A stretch of DNA of 23,021 nucleotides. It comes from JADHMP01 sp016779985 (GTDB taxonomy: Bacteria > Bacteroidota > Bacteroidia > Flavobacteriales > Flavobacteriaceae). The stretch is taken from the NCBI GenBank assembly GCA_016779985.1, contig JADHMP010000017.1:1-23021 (forward strand), given 5' to 3'. The number at the start of each line of letters is the position of its first letter. The first letter of the stretch is position 1. The notes beneath the pieces were generated by a model. The model was given only the letters and a program-made list of their open reading frames with translations. It ran no database searches and was not told the DNA's origin. Positions 15,217 through 22,690 of the stretch are shown in pieces. The translations under genes and the position numbers were made by a program.

Positions 15217-16248
15217 ATGAAAAAAGTGGTGCTGCTTTGCCTATTTATTTTTCCCTCATTTGGGCAGAGTCAAAAGAAAAAGGAAAAATTATCTGCAGTA
15301 GCGAATACTTTTTTGAATACCCTCACTCCCGAGTTAAAAAATGCTTCTTTGTTTGATTTTAACAGTGCCGAGAGAACGCAATTCTTTTTTGTTCCTATAG
15401 AGAGAAAAGGAACCAGTTTTAATCAGTTCAACGAGAGTCAAAAAGAGGCTGCTTTAAACTTATTGAAAGCTTCATTAAGTAAAAAAGGGTTCTATAAGTC
15501 AGAAGAAATTAGGCAACTAGAAAAGGTGTTATTAAAAATTGAAAATCCTCCTCTAATATTTAATGGAAAGAAAGTGATTAGAGATTATTTGGATTATCAT
15601 TTCTGGATTTTTGGAGTTCCCTCAGAAACTAAACTATGGGGTTGGAAATTTGAGGGACATCATATCTCATTTAATTTTATTTCAAAAAACAATACCATTT
15701 TGTCCTCAACACCCTCTTTCCTTGGAGCTAATCCTGCCATAGTAGCTATTGAAGGATTTAAAAAGAAGCAAGTATTAAAGTCTGAAATGAACATGGGTAC
15801 ACAGTTGGTTTCCTCTTTTGATACTCTACAAAATAATATTGCTCAGTTTTCTAAAAATGCTCCAATTGATATTATTACAAAAAATAATTTTAAAGCAGAA
15901 AAAATCAACCCGCTTGGCATTTCATATAATGAGTTAAACGCTTCTCAAAAAGACCTCTTTTTAGAGCTTTTAGATGAATATATGGACACCTATATATTTG
16001 GTTTTGCAGAAGATTTGAGAAAGAAAGTCTACCGTTCAGGAATTGAAAATCTTCACTTTGCCTATGCCGGAGAAATCAATTCTACTAAAGGGTTTTATTA
16101 TAGAATTCAAGGGGGCGACTTGTTAATTGAATATGATAACATTCAAAATGATGCTAACCACGTGCATTCAGTTGTTAGAGATCTTTCAAACGATTGGGGT
16201 GAATCAATACTCAAGAGACATTATTCAGCGCAACATAATGTAAACTAA
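15217..16248 (+). CDS. DUF3500 family secreted protein
   Basis: 343 residues from ATG 15217. This start gives a signal peptide directly (MKKVVLLCLFIFPSFGQS); an in-frame ATG at 15193 would prepend eight polar residues and is less likely. The mature protein carries DUF3500 landmarks: LWGWKFEGHHISFNF (140-154), the SFLGANPA turn, and near the end HVHSVVRDLSNDWG. The paired His motifs (HH and HxH) look like a metal or catalytic site, but no activity can be assigned from sequence. It follows the PQQ dehydrogenase by 132 bases in the same direction, with no clear terminator between, so partial co-transcription is possible. Confidence 0.85.
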   Translation: MKKVVLLCLFIFPSFGQSQKKKEKLSAVANTFLNTLTPELKNASLFDFNSAERTQFFFVPIERKGTSFNQFNESQKEAALNLLKASLSKKGFYKSEEIRQLEKVLLKIENPPLIFNGKKVIRDYLDYHFWIFGVPSETKLWGWKFEGHHISFNFISKNNTILSSTPSFLGANPAIVAIEGFKKKQVLKSEMNMGTQLVSSFDTLQNNIAQFSKNAPIDIITKNNFKAEKINPLGISYNELNASQKDLFLELLDEYMDTYIFGFAEDLRKKVYRSGIENLHFAYAGEINSTKGFYYRIQGGDLLIEYDNIQNDANHVHSVVRDLSNDWGESILKRHYSAQHNVN

Positions 16249-16319
16249 GTAATGAAAAAGATCAAATCGAAGTAGTTAAACTCAAAGAAGAGATGCTGAA
16301 GAGAGGCACACTTTTCTAT

Positions 16320-16571
16320 TTAGTATCCATCAGGCCTTTGATTTATCCAATATTTTTCTCTTTTCTCGTTAGGGCATCTATATTGCCAAAGTTGCTCCGT
16401 CCCATTTTTATTAAATTTTGATTTTTTAGTATAGTTCAAGCACACATCATGCTCAGGGCATTTTGGGTTTTTACATTCTTCGGTTTGAACGGAATGGCTA
16501 GCGGGTGCAAATTTTGAGGAGGCAAGAACAAAAAACAACATTATAAGTAGTGGAATTAATAATTTTTTCAT
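16320..16571 (-). CDS. Small secreted Cys-containing protein, unknown function
   Basis: 83 residues from ATG 16571, which opens straight into a signal peptide (MKKLLIPLLIMLFFVLASS). An in-frame ATG 12 bases earlier (16583) would add MLFE. The mature part is short, basic and polar with four cysteines (ECKNPKCPEHDVC and YRCP), enough for two disulfides or a metal site, and ends in NQRPDGY. I recognise no family. It is transcribed toward the DUF3500 gene. The 16584-16871 gap before it holds only AT-rich sequence with a weak 9-bp hairpin near 16670-16705. Confidence 0.6.
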   Translation of the reverse strand: MKKLLIPLLIMLFFVLASSKFAPASHSVQTEECKNPKCPEHDVCLNYTKKSKFNKNGTEQLWQYRCPNEKREKYWINQRPDGY

Positions 16572-16863
16572 TTCAAATAACATAAAAATAAATACAGTTT
16601 TTTAATATAGTGTTTATTCGGGCTATAAACAAACCTACAAATAAACGTATGTTTTTTAAAAACTGAACAAGAAGCGTTTTATACCCTTCATCACGTTTCT
16701 TGAATAGTATTCCCTCAAAAGTCAATACATTTTACACATTCAAGTTTATTTGCTTCTATAAACATATTCCCTTTTGGAAGAGCAAAATTTAAATATAAAT
16801 TCAATGACTCCGTATTGAGAATGAAATTCTATTTCTTTTCACTAGCTTGAGTTCTTTGCCTTA

Positions 16864-16873
16864 TTTGTATATT
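16864..16873 (+). promoter_or_regulatory. TTTGTATATT promoter element before the serine hydrolase gene
   Basis: The G of TTTG lies 35 bases before ATG 16902. The element overlaps the TTG at 16872 that begins the longest possible reading frame, so that earlier start is unlikely. Confidence 0.5.
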
Positions 16874-16901
16874 GCTACTAAACAAGCTAAAATTACTTAA
16901 A

Positions 16902-18092
16902 ATGAAAAGAGCTGTCTTTATACTATTAGTAGTCCAAACCTTCTGTTTTTCTCAATTTGATGAAGTAAAACTTTTGCAAGACAAATTAATACACGAGGAA
17001 CTAACAGGTAGCAACGTTGCCATGGTTTACAAAGAGGGAAAGACCATTTTTTTTAATATTCAAAACTCTGGTAAAGTAGGAGACAGAAACATCTCAAACC
17101 AAAGTTATAAGCCGTATAAAGAAACCCTTTTCCCTATTTGGTCCATGTCAAAACCAATTACAACGGTGGCTACAATGATACTTATAGAGAGGGGTGTTAT
17201 AAAATTGAATGATCCTGTTTCACTATATATCCCTACTTTAAAAAACATGAATTGTGAAAGTGAAAATGGAATTAGACCCTGTGCCAAAGAAATTAAAATA
17301 ATAGATCTTCTCACTCACAGATCAGGACTTGGATATTATGGTAATAAAGGCTATGGCTATGGATATACCAATACTATAAGATATAACACTCTAGAAGAAT
17401 TTGCCAATGACCTTTCAGATATTGTTTTGAAATTTGAACCTGGCTCAGGGTATTTTTACGGTATAAATCAAGCCGTTTTAGGACGAGTAATTGAAGTGGC
17501 TTCAAAACAGACGTTCTATAAGTTTTTGAAAAAAGAGCTCTTTGATCCCCTTGAAATGAGTGAAACAAAGTTTTATTTAACTGAGGCTGATCGATCTAGG
17601 TTTCAACCTCTTTTTATAAATACAGGTGCCTTAAAAGGGTTCACCTTTGAGCTAAATGAATTGTCTTATCAAGAAAGTAATCAAGCCTATTTTGGTGGAG
17701 AAGGTCTTGTTTCAACCTTGGGGGATTATTCCAATTTTTGTAAAATGCTGTTGAATGGCGGAACTTATAATGGAAAAAAAATCATAAGCCAAAACAGTAT
17801 TAATCTAATGACCAAGAAGTATTCTGACTCCTATCCAAGCGAAGAATATGCCGATACGCGAAAGTTAGGGTTTTACTACGGGTTTTCTCTTTTCGTTTTA
17901 GACGATGCAGAAATTGATGGCACAGGATCATCTAAAGGAATATTTGGGTGGTCTGGCTATCACAACACCCATTTTTGGATTGATCCTGAGAAAAATTTAT
18001 TTGCTATTTTTCTATCAAGATCCAGACAAAGTGTCTCTAACATTGATACACAAAAAGAATTTAGAAGAGCCGTCTACAAAGCATTAGAATAA
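16902..18092 (+). CDS. Secreted serine hydrolase, family VIII esterase / class C beta-lactamase fold
   Basis: 396 residues from ATG 16902, giving a signal peptide (MKRAVFILLVVQTFCFS). A start at TTG 16872 would lie inside the promoter. The nucleophile motif is S81-M-S-K84 at the start of the usual helix (WSMSKPITTVATMILIERG). The second motif reads Y186-G-I, in the context FYGINQAVLGRVIE, where penicillin-binding proteins have Y-x-N and family VIII esterases have Y-S-L; the catalytic Tyr is kept. GGEGLVSTLGDYSNFCKMLLNGG and GWSGYHNTHFWIDPEKNL match the C-terminal half, with W350-S-G in place of the KTG box. This pattern favours ester hydrolysis over penicillin binding. A Cys pair (118/127) may form a disulfide. 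Substrate unknown. Confidence 0.9.
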   Translation: MKRAVFILLVVQTFCFSQFDEVKLLQDKLIHEELTGSNVAMVYKEGKTIFFNIQNSGKVGDRNISNQSYKPYKETLFPIWSMSKPITTVATMILIERGVIKLNDPVSLYIPTLKNMNCESENGIRPCAKEIKIIDLLTHRSGLGYYGNKGYGYGYTNTIRYNTLEEFANDLSDIVLKFEPGSGYFYGINQAVLGRVIEVASKQTFYKFLKKELFDPLEMSETKFYLTEADRSRFQPLFINTGALKGFTFELNELSYQESNQAYFGGEGLVSTLGDYSNFCKMLLNGGTYNGKKIISQNSINLMTKKYSDSYPSEEYADTRKLGFYYGFSLFVLDDAEIDGTGSSKGIFGWSGYHNTHFWIDPEKNLFAIFLSRSRQSVSNIDTQKEFRRAVYKALE

Positions 18093-18173
18093 TTATTTAA
18101 ACGCTACACTGAAAAAGATAAGTTGCAGTAGACTGGCTCTACCTCTTATTATCAATTTCGCATCTCTAAAAGA

Positions 18174-18911
18174 TCAGAACAAAGAGTAATAGAATCGACC
18201 AAGAAGTTCTCTAAGGCCAAGTTCCGTTTTTGAAAGTGAGTGAGCAGAAGGTAGCACGTTTATTAAATTGAATTTGATTTTTTGTGGTGACTTATAATCA
18301 ACCTTATATGCCGTCACATTAAATCCCCTTTGTTCAAACAAGGTTTTTGCCCTTTTCATATGAAATGCTGAAGTGACAAGAATAATGTTTTTATTTTGAT
18401 CCAATACTTCAGAAACAGCTCTTGATTCTTCAAAAGTATTTAGAACGTCTTTAGTAACCAAAATATCTTCGGCATTCACCCCATAGCTGATCGCATATTC
18501 TTTTAAAATTGCACCCTCAGATAATTTTGTTCTGTTGAAAGGTGCTTTTCCTCCAGTAAAAATGATTTTATTTGATTTTCTAGCTTTATAAAGACTAATT
18601 CCTCCAAAAAATCTATCAGCATCCAGCCATTCAACTTTATACGTATCTCCAAATTCTTCAATTCTTAGCATTCCACTCAATACGACAATTGCATCTACTT
18701 GATTTATGCTTTCTATTTGAGAGGGAATAAAATCCCCTTCAACTAATTTTATAAAATAGTCTGAAAAAAAAGGTGTAGAAATAGTATAAAAAACTATTAG
18801 AATAAGATAGGCTACTTTCTTTTTATTGAAATAAATACACAAGAAAAGCAATACAACCAACGTTGCAATTGGCATGACAAAAAGAGGTAGTATTTTGTGG
18901 AGATAAATCAC
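18174..18911 (-). CDS. YdcF/ElyC-like DUF218 membrane protein
   Basis: 245 residues, starting at GTG 18911. Two N-terminal membrane helices (LFVMPIATLVVLLFLCIYF and VAYLILIVFYTISTPFF) precede a DUF218 domain from about residue 72. That domain shows VDAIVVLSG (72-80), IIFTGG (116-121), Glu132 in LSEG, NTFEES (158-163) and LVTSAFHMKRA (178-188), the conserved order of the family. Relatives such as ElyC and SanA take part in envelope integrity and peptidoglycan precursor metabolism; a nucleotide- or lipid-carrier-linked substrate is plausible but not shown. It converges with the serine hydrolase gene and has no operon partner. Confidence 0.9.
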   Translation of the reverse strand: MIYLHKILPLFVMPIATLVVLLFLCIYFNKKKVAYLILIVFYTISTPFFSDYFIKLVEGDFIPSQIESINQVDAIVVLSGMLRIEEFGDTYKVEWLDADRFFGGISLYKARKSNKIIFTGGKAPFNRTKLSEGAILKEYAISYGVNAEDILVTKDVLNTFEESRAVSEVLDQNKNIILVTSAFHMKRAKTLFEQRGFNVTAYKVDYKSPQKIKFNLINVLPSAHSLSKTELGLRELLGRFYYSLF

Positions 18912-19051
18912 TATAAGAGTTTAGCAAAACTAATCGTTTTTTATCTTCTTTTGGTGCAGAGTTAGGGTTTGTCTTATTTATTGTTCACTAGAGAAGGCAC
19001 GGTTCCATTTATAACACCTCCTCTTAAACACTAAAAACTATTTTATAAAGT

Positions 19052-19075
19052 TGCTTCATCAATTCCTTTGAAGCA
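19052..19075 (-). terminator. Weak hairpin downstream of the small Cys-rich lipoprotein gene
   Basis: TGCTTCA (19052-19058) and TGAAGCA (19069-19075) form a 7-bp stem with a 10-base loop just past the minus-strand stop codon. On that strand it is followed by an AT-rich stretch but no clean T run, so terminator function is uncertain. Confidence 0.35.
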
Positions 19076-19102
19076 TAAATGCACTCAATAAAATAAATTA
19101 AT

Positions 19103-19330
19103 TTACTGTAACGTACATGTGGCACCAAAAGCTTCAGTCAATCCTTTTATCAATTGAAGTTCAAGCTTTGAAAACGTTTCTCCCGTTTCTGGATCTACAT
19201 CTCCTACACAAGCTGTTTCAAAGGACTCACCAATAACATCACAGGATAGACAAAGTTTATCATCATCTTTACTGCACGCATAAAAACTTAATATTGTTAG
19301 AAATAACAAACCAAAATAAATATTTTTCAT
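19103..19330 (-). CDS. Small Cys-rich lipoprotein, unknown function
   Basis: 75 residues. The signal sequence ends in a lipobox (SFYAC, Cys19). The mature part begins with an acidic linker (SKDDDK) and carries LCLSC, ACVGDVDPETGE and a final CTLQ, so four further cysteines could form two disulfides. The central PETGETFSKLELQLIKGLTEAF is an amphipathic helix. I recognise no named family, but this size and layout is common among flavobacterial surface lipoproteins. It is divergent from the NTF2-like gene at 19442. Confidence 0.7.
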   Translation of the reverse strand: MKNIYFGLLFLTILSFYACSKDDDKLCLSCDVIGESFETACVGDVDPETGETFSKLELQLIKGLTEAFGATCTLQ

Positions 19331-19403
19331 ATATATAGTTTAGTAATTAAATTTACTAAATTATAGTGGTCTTCTCTCTCTTCTTAGCGTTTTTATGAAC
19401 ATC

Positions 19404-19413
19404 TTTGTATATT
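19404..19413 (+). promoter_or_regulatory. TTTGTATATT promoter element before the secreted NTF2-like gene
   Basis: Context AACATCTTTGTATATT, with the G of TTTG 35 bases before the start codon. It nearly matches the element before the paralogous gene at 11478. Confidence 0.5.
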
Positions 19414-19441
19414 AACCTACTTAACTATAAATTATTTAAAA

Positions 19442-19924
19442 ATGAAAAAATTACTTGTATTTCTAGTGCTATGCACTACTACGCTTTCTTTTGCCCAAGA
19501 AATTACCGGAAGAACTAGGACGAATGACAAATATTCGAACGCTATTCGTGCTATAAATGAAGGATACTTTAAAAACGATTTATCATCGTTAGGTAACACG
19601 CTTGCAGACAATGGTGCTTTTTCTATTAATGGAGAAAGTTATAGTAAAGCTGAAATTATGGGAGGCTTTGCTATGCATCACAAGATCTATTCTAATATTA
19701 AAATGCCAATGCATTTTATTGATACTACATTCTATGATGAGAATAATAATAACCAAGTTTGGAGTCATCTTTGGGGGTTGTGGGAAGCTACTTCAAAAAG
19801 AACAGGAAAAAAAGTAACAAATCCTGTTAATATTTCCTTTAAATGGGTTGATGGCAAGGTTGTCAATGCTTCTTGGATTTATAACCCAACACAATTAAAT
19901 GAAGAAATTGCAGCCATGCAATAA
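19442..19924 (+). CDS. Secreted NTF2-like (SnoaL-like) fold protein
   Basis: 160 residues with a cleavable Sec signal (MKKLLVFLVLCTTTLSFAQ) and no lipobox. It has one NTF2-like domain with AIRAINEGYFKNDLSSL, MHHKIYSNIKMP, VWSHLWGLWEATSKRTGKK and ISFKWVDGKVVNASW. It is a clear paralogue of the lipoprotein at 11478, with the same HH, Trp-ladder and KW-x2-GK positions, but is exported as a soluble protein. Ligand or activity cannot be assigned. The gene is bounded by its own promoter element and a strong terminator, and is the last ordinary gene before the palindrome-bounded array that begins at 20011. Confidence 0.78.
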   Translation: MKKLLVFLVLCTTTLSFAQEITGRTRTNDKYSNAIRAINEGYFKNDLSSLGNTLADNGAFSINGESYSKAEIMGGFAMHHKIYSNIKMPMHFIDTTFYDENNNNQVWSHLWGLWEATSKRTGKKVTNPVNISFKWVDGKVVNASWIYNPTQLNEEIAAMQ

Positions 19925-19944
19925 TCATTTTTTGGTTATGATAG

Positions 19945-19976
19945 AAAACCCTCTTATTCGCTTGAAAGAGGGTTTT
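19945..19976 (+). terminator. Intrinsic terminator after the secreted NTF2-like gene
   Basis: A perfect 11-bp stem AAAACCCTCTT / AAGAGGGTTTT with a 10-base loop. The A and T ends make it potentially bidirectional, so it may also stop transcription leaving the array on the other strand. Confidence 0.88.
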
Positions 19977-20010
19977 GTATTTATTCTTTTATTTTGTTTG
20001 TTCTCATTGC

Positions 20011-20199
20011 ACCTAACGGTTAGTATATGAATAGTAAGGAATTAAAACGCATTTACTTTTTAGTTTAGCACTTAGCCAAATTTACGATTTTCCCGTTAGT
20101 TTTCTTTAAACCATCAAATTGTAAATTTAGCGGACTTTGTTAATATGTACTAACTTTGGTTTGGCACTTAGCCCTTATTATTTTTATACCATGTTAGCA
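20011..20199 (-). repeat. attC-like site 1 (long nested palindrome)
   Basis: On the minus strand it runs from inverse core TGCTAAC (20199 to 20193) to core GTTAGGT (20017 to 20011). The outer arms pair imperfectly (CTAAC...AGTAAGG at the left against CCTTATTA...GTTAG at the right). An inner pair, 20075-20090 with 20116-20131, forms a second 16-bp imperfect stem. A perfect 10-base direct repeat, GCACTTAGCC, sits at 20068 and 20164. At 189 bases it is longer than most attC sites. Confidence 0.65.
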
Positions 20200-20207
20200 A
20201 TAGTAAT

Positions 20208-20744
20208 TTATTTTTTCAGATAAAGAACCAAATTAGAATAATCAATAATTGCACTATAATTAGTTAATATATCAGCTCCTATTACGCCATCAACTTTTTC
20301 CAATCCCATACTTTCGAATGCATTATTTACGTGGTCTAAATTCATTAAGGTCAAGTTTAACTCAGAAGTAATAAAATTTTCAAACTTAAAATAGTTGTTT
20401 TCTGAATCTTGGATTTGAATATCGGCTCCTCCAGCTCCAGTTGCTTTTTCATCTGTGTTTTTTGATTGCATTTTGAATTTTTCTTTATTCTTCTCCTCAA
20501 TAACTGTTACTCCGGCTCCTGTATCTAAAATAAAATTGCCATCAACTCCATTTAGTTTACCAAATAAATGCAAATGACCAGAAGGCATTTTTTTCATTTT
20601 TAATTTTACGTATTCAGCTTTTGATAAATAGGATTCTAAATTGAAAAAATCAATTACAACATCTGTGTTCTCTTTTTTGTTAGAGCAAGAGTTTAATGTA
20701 ATTGTTAGGATTAAGATTGTGATAAAATTCAGTATTTTTTTCAT
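20208..20744 (-). CDS. Retropepsin-like aspartyl protease lipoprotein (cassette gene)
   Basis: 178 residues from ATG 20744. A short signal ends in a lipobox (TLNSC, Cys20). The mature part has the aspartyl-protease flap and active-site strand FILDTGAGVTVI with Asp74-Thr-Gly, and the downstream hydrophobic motif VDGVIGADILTNYSAIIDY. This fits a one-lobe, retropepsin-like clan AA protease that would dimerise. The open frame extends 24 codons upstream to a GTG, but that part translates the attC-like hairpin (SAYPSGYAPY) and is not protein. It fills its cassette: start 21 bases inside one core, stop 8 bases from the other. There is no visible promoter, so expression may depend on transcription from upstream cassettes. 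Activity and target are inferred from the motif only. Confidence 0.85.
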   Translation of the reverse strand: MKKILNFITILILTITLNSCSNKKENTDVVIDFFNLESYLSKAEYVKLKMKKMPSGHLHLFGKLNGVDGNFILDTGAGVTVIEEKNKEKFKMQSKNTDEKATGAGGADIQIQDSENNYFKFENFITSELNLTLMNLDHVNNAFESMGLEKVDGVIGADILTNYSAIIDYSNLVLYLKK

Positions 20745-20765
20745 ATGTGTATGTTTTTTTATTAT

Positions 20766-20827
20766 TGCTAACGGTGCAGTGTATGGTGCGTATCCCGAAG
20801 GGTATGCACTATACACCTTTGTTGGGC
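20766..20827 (-). repeat. attC-like site 2 (compact hairpin)
   Basis: On the minus strand it begins GCCCAAC (20827 to 20821) and ends GTTAGCA (20772 to 20766). Between these, GTGTATAGTGCATACCC pairs with GGGATACGCACCATACAC around a 3-base loop (TTC), leaving an unpaired extra base on one side, as attC sites do. The 62-base length is normal for an attC. The two cores of this site match each other at only 5 of 7 positions, but each matches its own cassette partner fully. Confidence 0.8.
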
Positions 20828-20837
20828 AAAGTATTTA

Positions 20838-21635
20838 TTATCTATAAGGTTTTAAAACTTCCTTTAAAATCAATAATGTTTCTTTATTTTCAATACTATC
20901 TGATTTAAGAGTTTTTTCCAGAAATAACAATTTTCCAAGATTCTTTTTAATTGATAATGAGTCTCTAAAATCAATTGATAGATTATTATATTCTTTATTA
21001 TCTGAAACTAAACTGTATTGAAAAATTTCAAAATCATCTTTCCCTAAATCTAAATCTATTAATTCAGTTGGAGGACAGTCAATTCTTTGTATAGTCTCAT
21101 TTGCATTAAATGTCAATTTACCGACAATTCTATCTTCAGTTGCAACAACACCTTCTTTTGTCAAGTAAGTTGTTTTTAATAATATATGCAAATTTTCAAA
21201 TTCAGATATTGGTTTATAGTCAAAATCATTTTTGCCTGCCACTATTGTCCCAAATAAGTAAGTTTCATAATTCCCTATCAAGTCAATACGTTTTGAATCT
21301 CCAGGTTCTAAAATAGAAAAGAACTCTTTTTCGTTTAATTCACTAATTCTTTTGTAAAAACTTTCTTTATTATTTTTAGCTTCTAATAATAATTGAAAAT
21401 CAAGTATTGTTTCTACTTGATTTCCACTATTTTTTAATAAAATAGGAAAAGTTAAAGTTCTTTTTTCCTCATCTAGTATTGGATAAAGAGATGCATATTT
21501 TATTTCGTGATTAATAAGAAAAAATTGGAAATAAACAGATAAAATCGAGATTACAATAGCAACATAACTTATTGTTTTCGCTGAAATCTTAATCTTTGAA
21601 ATTTTCTTCCTAATTTTTTTAATTCTGCTTTTCAT
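20838..21635 (-). CDS. Single-span membrane protein, unknown function (cassette gene)
   Basis: 265 residues from ATG 21635. A very basic N-terminus (MKSRIKKIRKKISKIKISAK) precedes one membrane helix (TISYVAIVISILSVYFQFFLI, residues 21-41). The rest, about 220 residues, is a soluble beta-rich domain with segments such as LTFPILLKNSGNQVETI and FSILEPGDSKRIDLIGNY, suggestive of an immunoglobulin-like or similar sandwich, presumably outside the cytoplasmic membrane. No family is recognised. The open frame runs 17 codons further upstream, but that part translates the arm of attC-like site 3 and is rejected. It fills its cassette tightly: start about 8 bases from one core, stop about 10 bases from the other. 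Confidence 0.75.
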   Translation of the reverse strand: MKSRIKKIRKKISKIKISAKTISYVAIVISILSVYFQFFLINHEIKYASLYPILDEEKRTLTFPILLKNSGNQVETILDFQLLLEAKNNKESFYKRISELNEKEFFSILEPGDSKRIDLIGNYETYLFGTIVAGKNDFDYKPISEFENLHILLKTTYLTKEGVVATEDRIVGKLTFNANETIQRIDCPPTELIDLDLGKDDFEIFQYSLVSDNKEYNNLSIDFRDSLSIKKNLGKLLFLEKTLKSDSIENKETLLILKEVLKPYR

Positions 21636-21643
21636 TATATTTT

Positions 21644-21774
21644 GCCCAACGTTTAGTGTATGAGTAGTAGCGGATTTGTTAGACAAACTTTTCGGTTTAT
21701 AACTGACCTTCGTTTTTCTAATATATCTTTCGTTTTAGCGATAAAACCGCTATTTTTTATATACGTTGTTGTAG
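21644..21774 (-). repeat. attC-like site 3
   Basis: On the minus strand it runs from CTACAAC (21774 to 21768), an imperfect inverse core, to GTTGGGC (21650 to 21644), a perfect core. The outer arms pair around CAACGT...TAGCGG and CCGCTA...ACGTTG, and an inner palindrome TAGCG / CGCTA lies at 21736-21752. The 131-base length is in the attC range. The partner of its inverse core, which should read GGCTACAAC on the plus strand, must lie beyond 23021. Confidence 0.7.
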
Positions 21775-21784
21775 CCAGTACTTT

Positions 21785-22684
21785 TTAGACATTTAAAGTT
21801 CCAATATAATATTCAAATGTGCTTTTATATTCGTTTGTCAAAAAGTCAACACTGTAATTTTCGTTAGATGAATAAATATGCACTTTTCCTGTTTCGCATT
21901 CAAATGTTATATCTTTTGCAGAATTCTGTCTTATTTTATTGTGATTGGGATATGAAGCGTAATCAGAGTCATTCGAATGAGCCTTTCCCATAACAATAAT
22001 ATCTGGATCCATTGCATCAATCCATTCTTGTGGTAGTTTGGCACTTTTTCTTCCGTGATGTGGGGCAAATAATATATTTGTTTTTCCAAAACTGACTTTG
22101 TCTTTAATTGCTTCCATAAAATCAGTTTCCAAATCTCCCATCCAAATTGCAGTCACACTATTTTCAAGTTCGTATTGGATAATGCAAGATATATTGTTGA
22201 ATGCTGTTCCATCTTTTGCTTTTTGAAGTTCAGCTTTATAGTCAGAATTTGAGGTATCTGGCCATAGTATATTTATTCCAGAACTGCCTAATTCTTTACC
22301 ATTTTTATTAGGTCCGTCATCGTTCAGCCATTTTCGTTTGCGACCTTTATAAATGTTAAAAGCTTTTGTCGAATCCCTTAATTCTTTATATCGGTTAAAA
22401 CTTGTGGTTTCAGCTGGTTTTGTTGCCTCATTGTCAACACAATAAAAATTCACAATTTCGATTTCATCATCTAGGTACTCTAATTGTTGAATATGGTCTC
22501 CATCTGGATGTGTTGAAATAAATCTTGAAATGTCTTTATTTTTTTTCTCTTCTTTTATTTCATTAACGATGTCCTCTCTATTTTCAGGTTTTAAACAACA
22601 GTCAATTATCGTGAAACTTTCAGAGCCGTGCTTTATGTAGTACATATCTCCAAGTCCAACAGAAAACGATTTTATTATACTCAT
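21785..22684 (-). CDS. ComEC/Rec2-like metallo-beta-lactamase-fold hydrolase (cassette gene)
   Basis: 299 residues, cytoplasmic (no signal). The fold opens with KSFSVGLGDMYYIKHGSESF. The metal motif is STHPDGDHIQQL (His59, Asp61, Asp63, His64), a variant of HxHxDH with Asp in place of the second His, as seen in ComEC-like stand-alone hydrolases. WMGDLE (Asp184) and APHHGRKS (His209-His210) complete the site. ComEC relatives are nucleases or phosphodiesterases, so action on DNA or a nucleotide is a reasonable guess, not shown. An upstream gene encoding a membrane protein ends 6 bases before its start, so the two form an operon inside one cassette. Stand-alone enzymes of this class beside membrane proteins also occur in defence loci, which makes the pair worth following. 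Confidence 0.85.
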   Translation of the reverse strand: MSIIKSFSVGLGDMYYIKHGSESFTIIDCCLKPENREDIVNEIKEEKKNKDISRFISTHPDGDHIQQLEYLDDEIEIVNFYCVDNEATKPAETTSFNRYKELRDSTKAFNIYKGRKRKWLNDDGPNKNGKELGSSGINILWPDTSNSDYKAELQKAKDGTAFNNISCIIQYELENSVTAIWMGDLETDFMEAIKDKVSFGKTNILFAPHHGRKSAKLPQEWIDAMDPDIIVMGKAHSNDSDYASYPNHNKIRQNSAKDITFECETGKVHIYSSNENYSVDFLTNEYKSTFEYYIGTLNV

Positions 22685-22690
22685 AGATTT

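Noticed and set aside
16670..16705. Nine-base imperfect inverted repeat (CAAGAAGCG / CGTTTCTTG)
   Set aside because: Large loop, one mismatch and no T tract near a gene end; insufficient to call a regulatory element.
20093..20099. GTTAG-containing sequence inside attC-like site 1 as an extra core
   Set aside because: It does not fit GTTRRRY and has no matching inverse core at the other end of any unit.
20011..21776. Palindromes as ordinary terminators, REP/MITE elements or IS ends
   Set aside because: Terminators would lack the 7-10 base cross-matching between opposite ends of each gene unit. A MITE would carry the same ends at every copy, but here each unit has its own core. No transposase is present. 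MITE-like origin remains the main fallback explanation.
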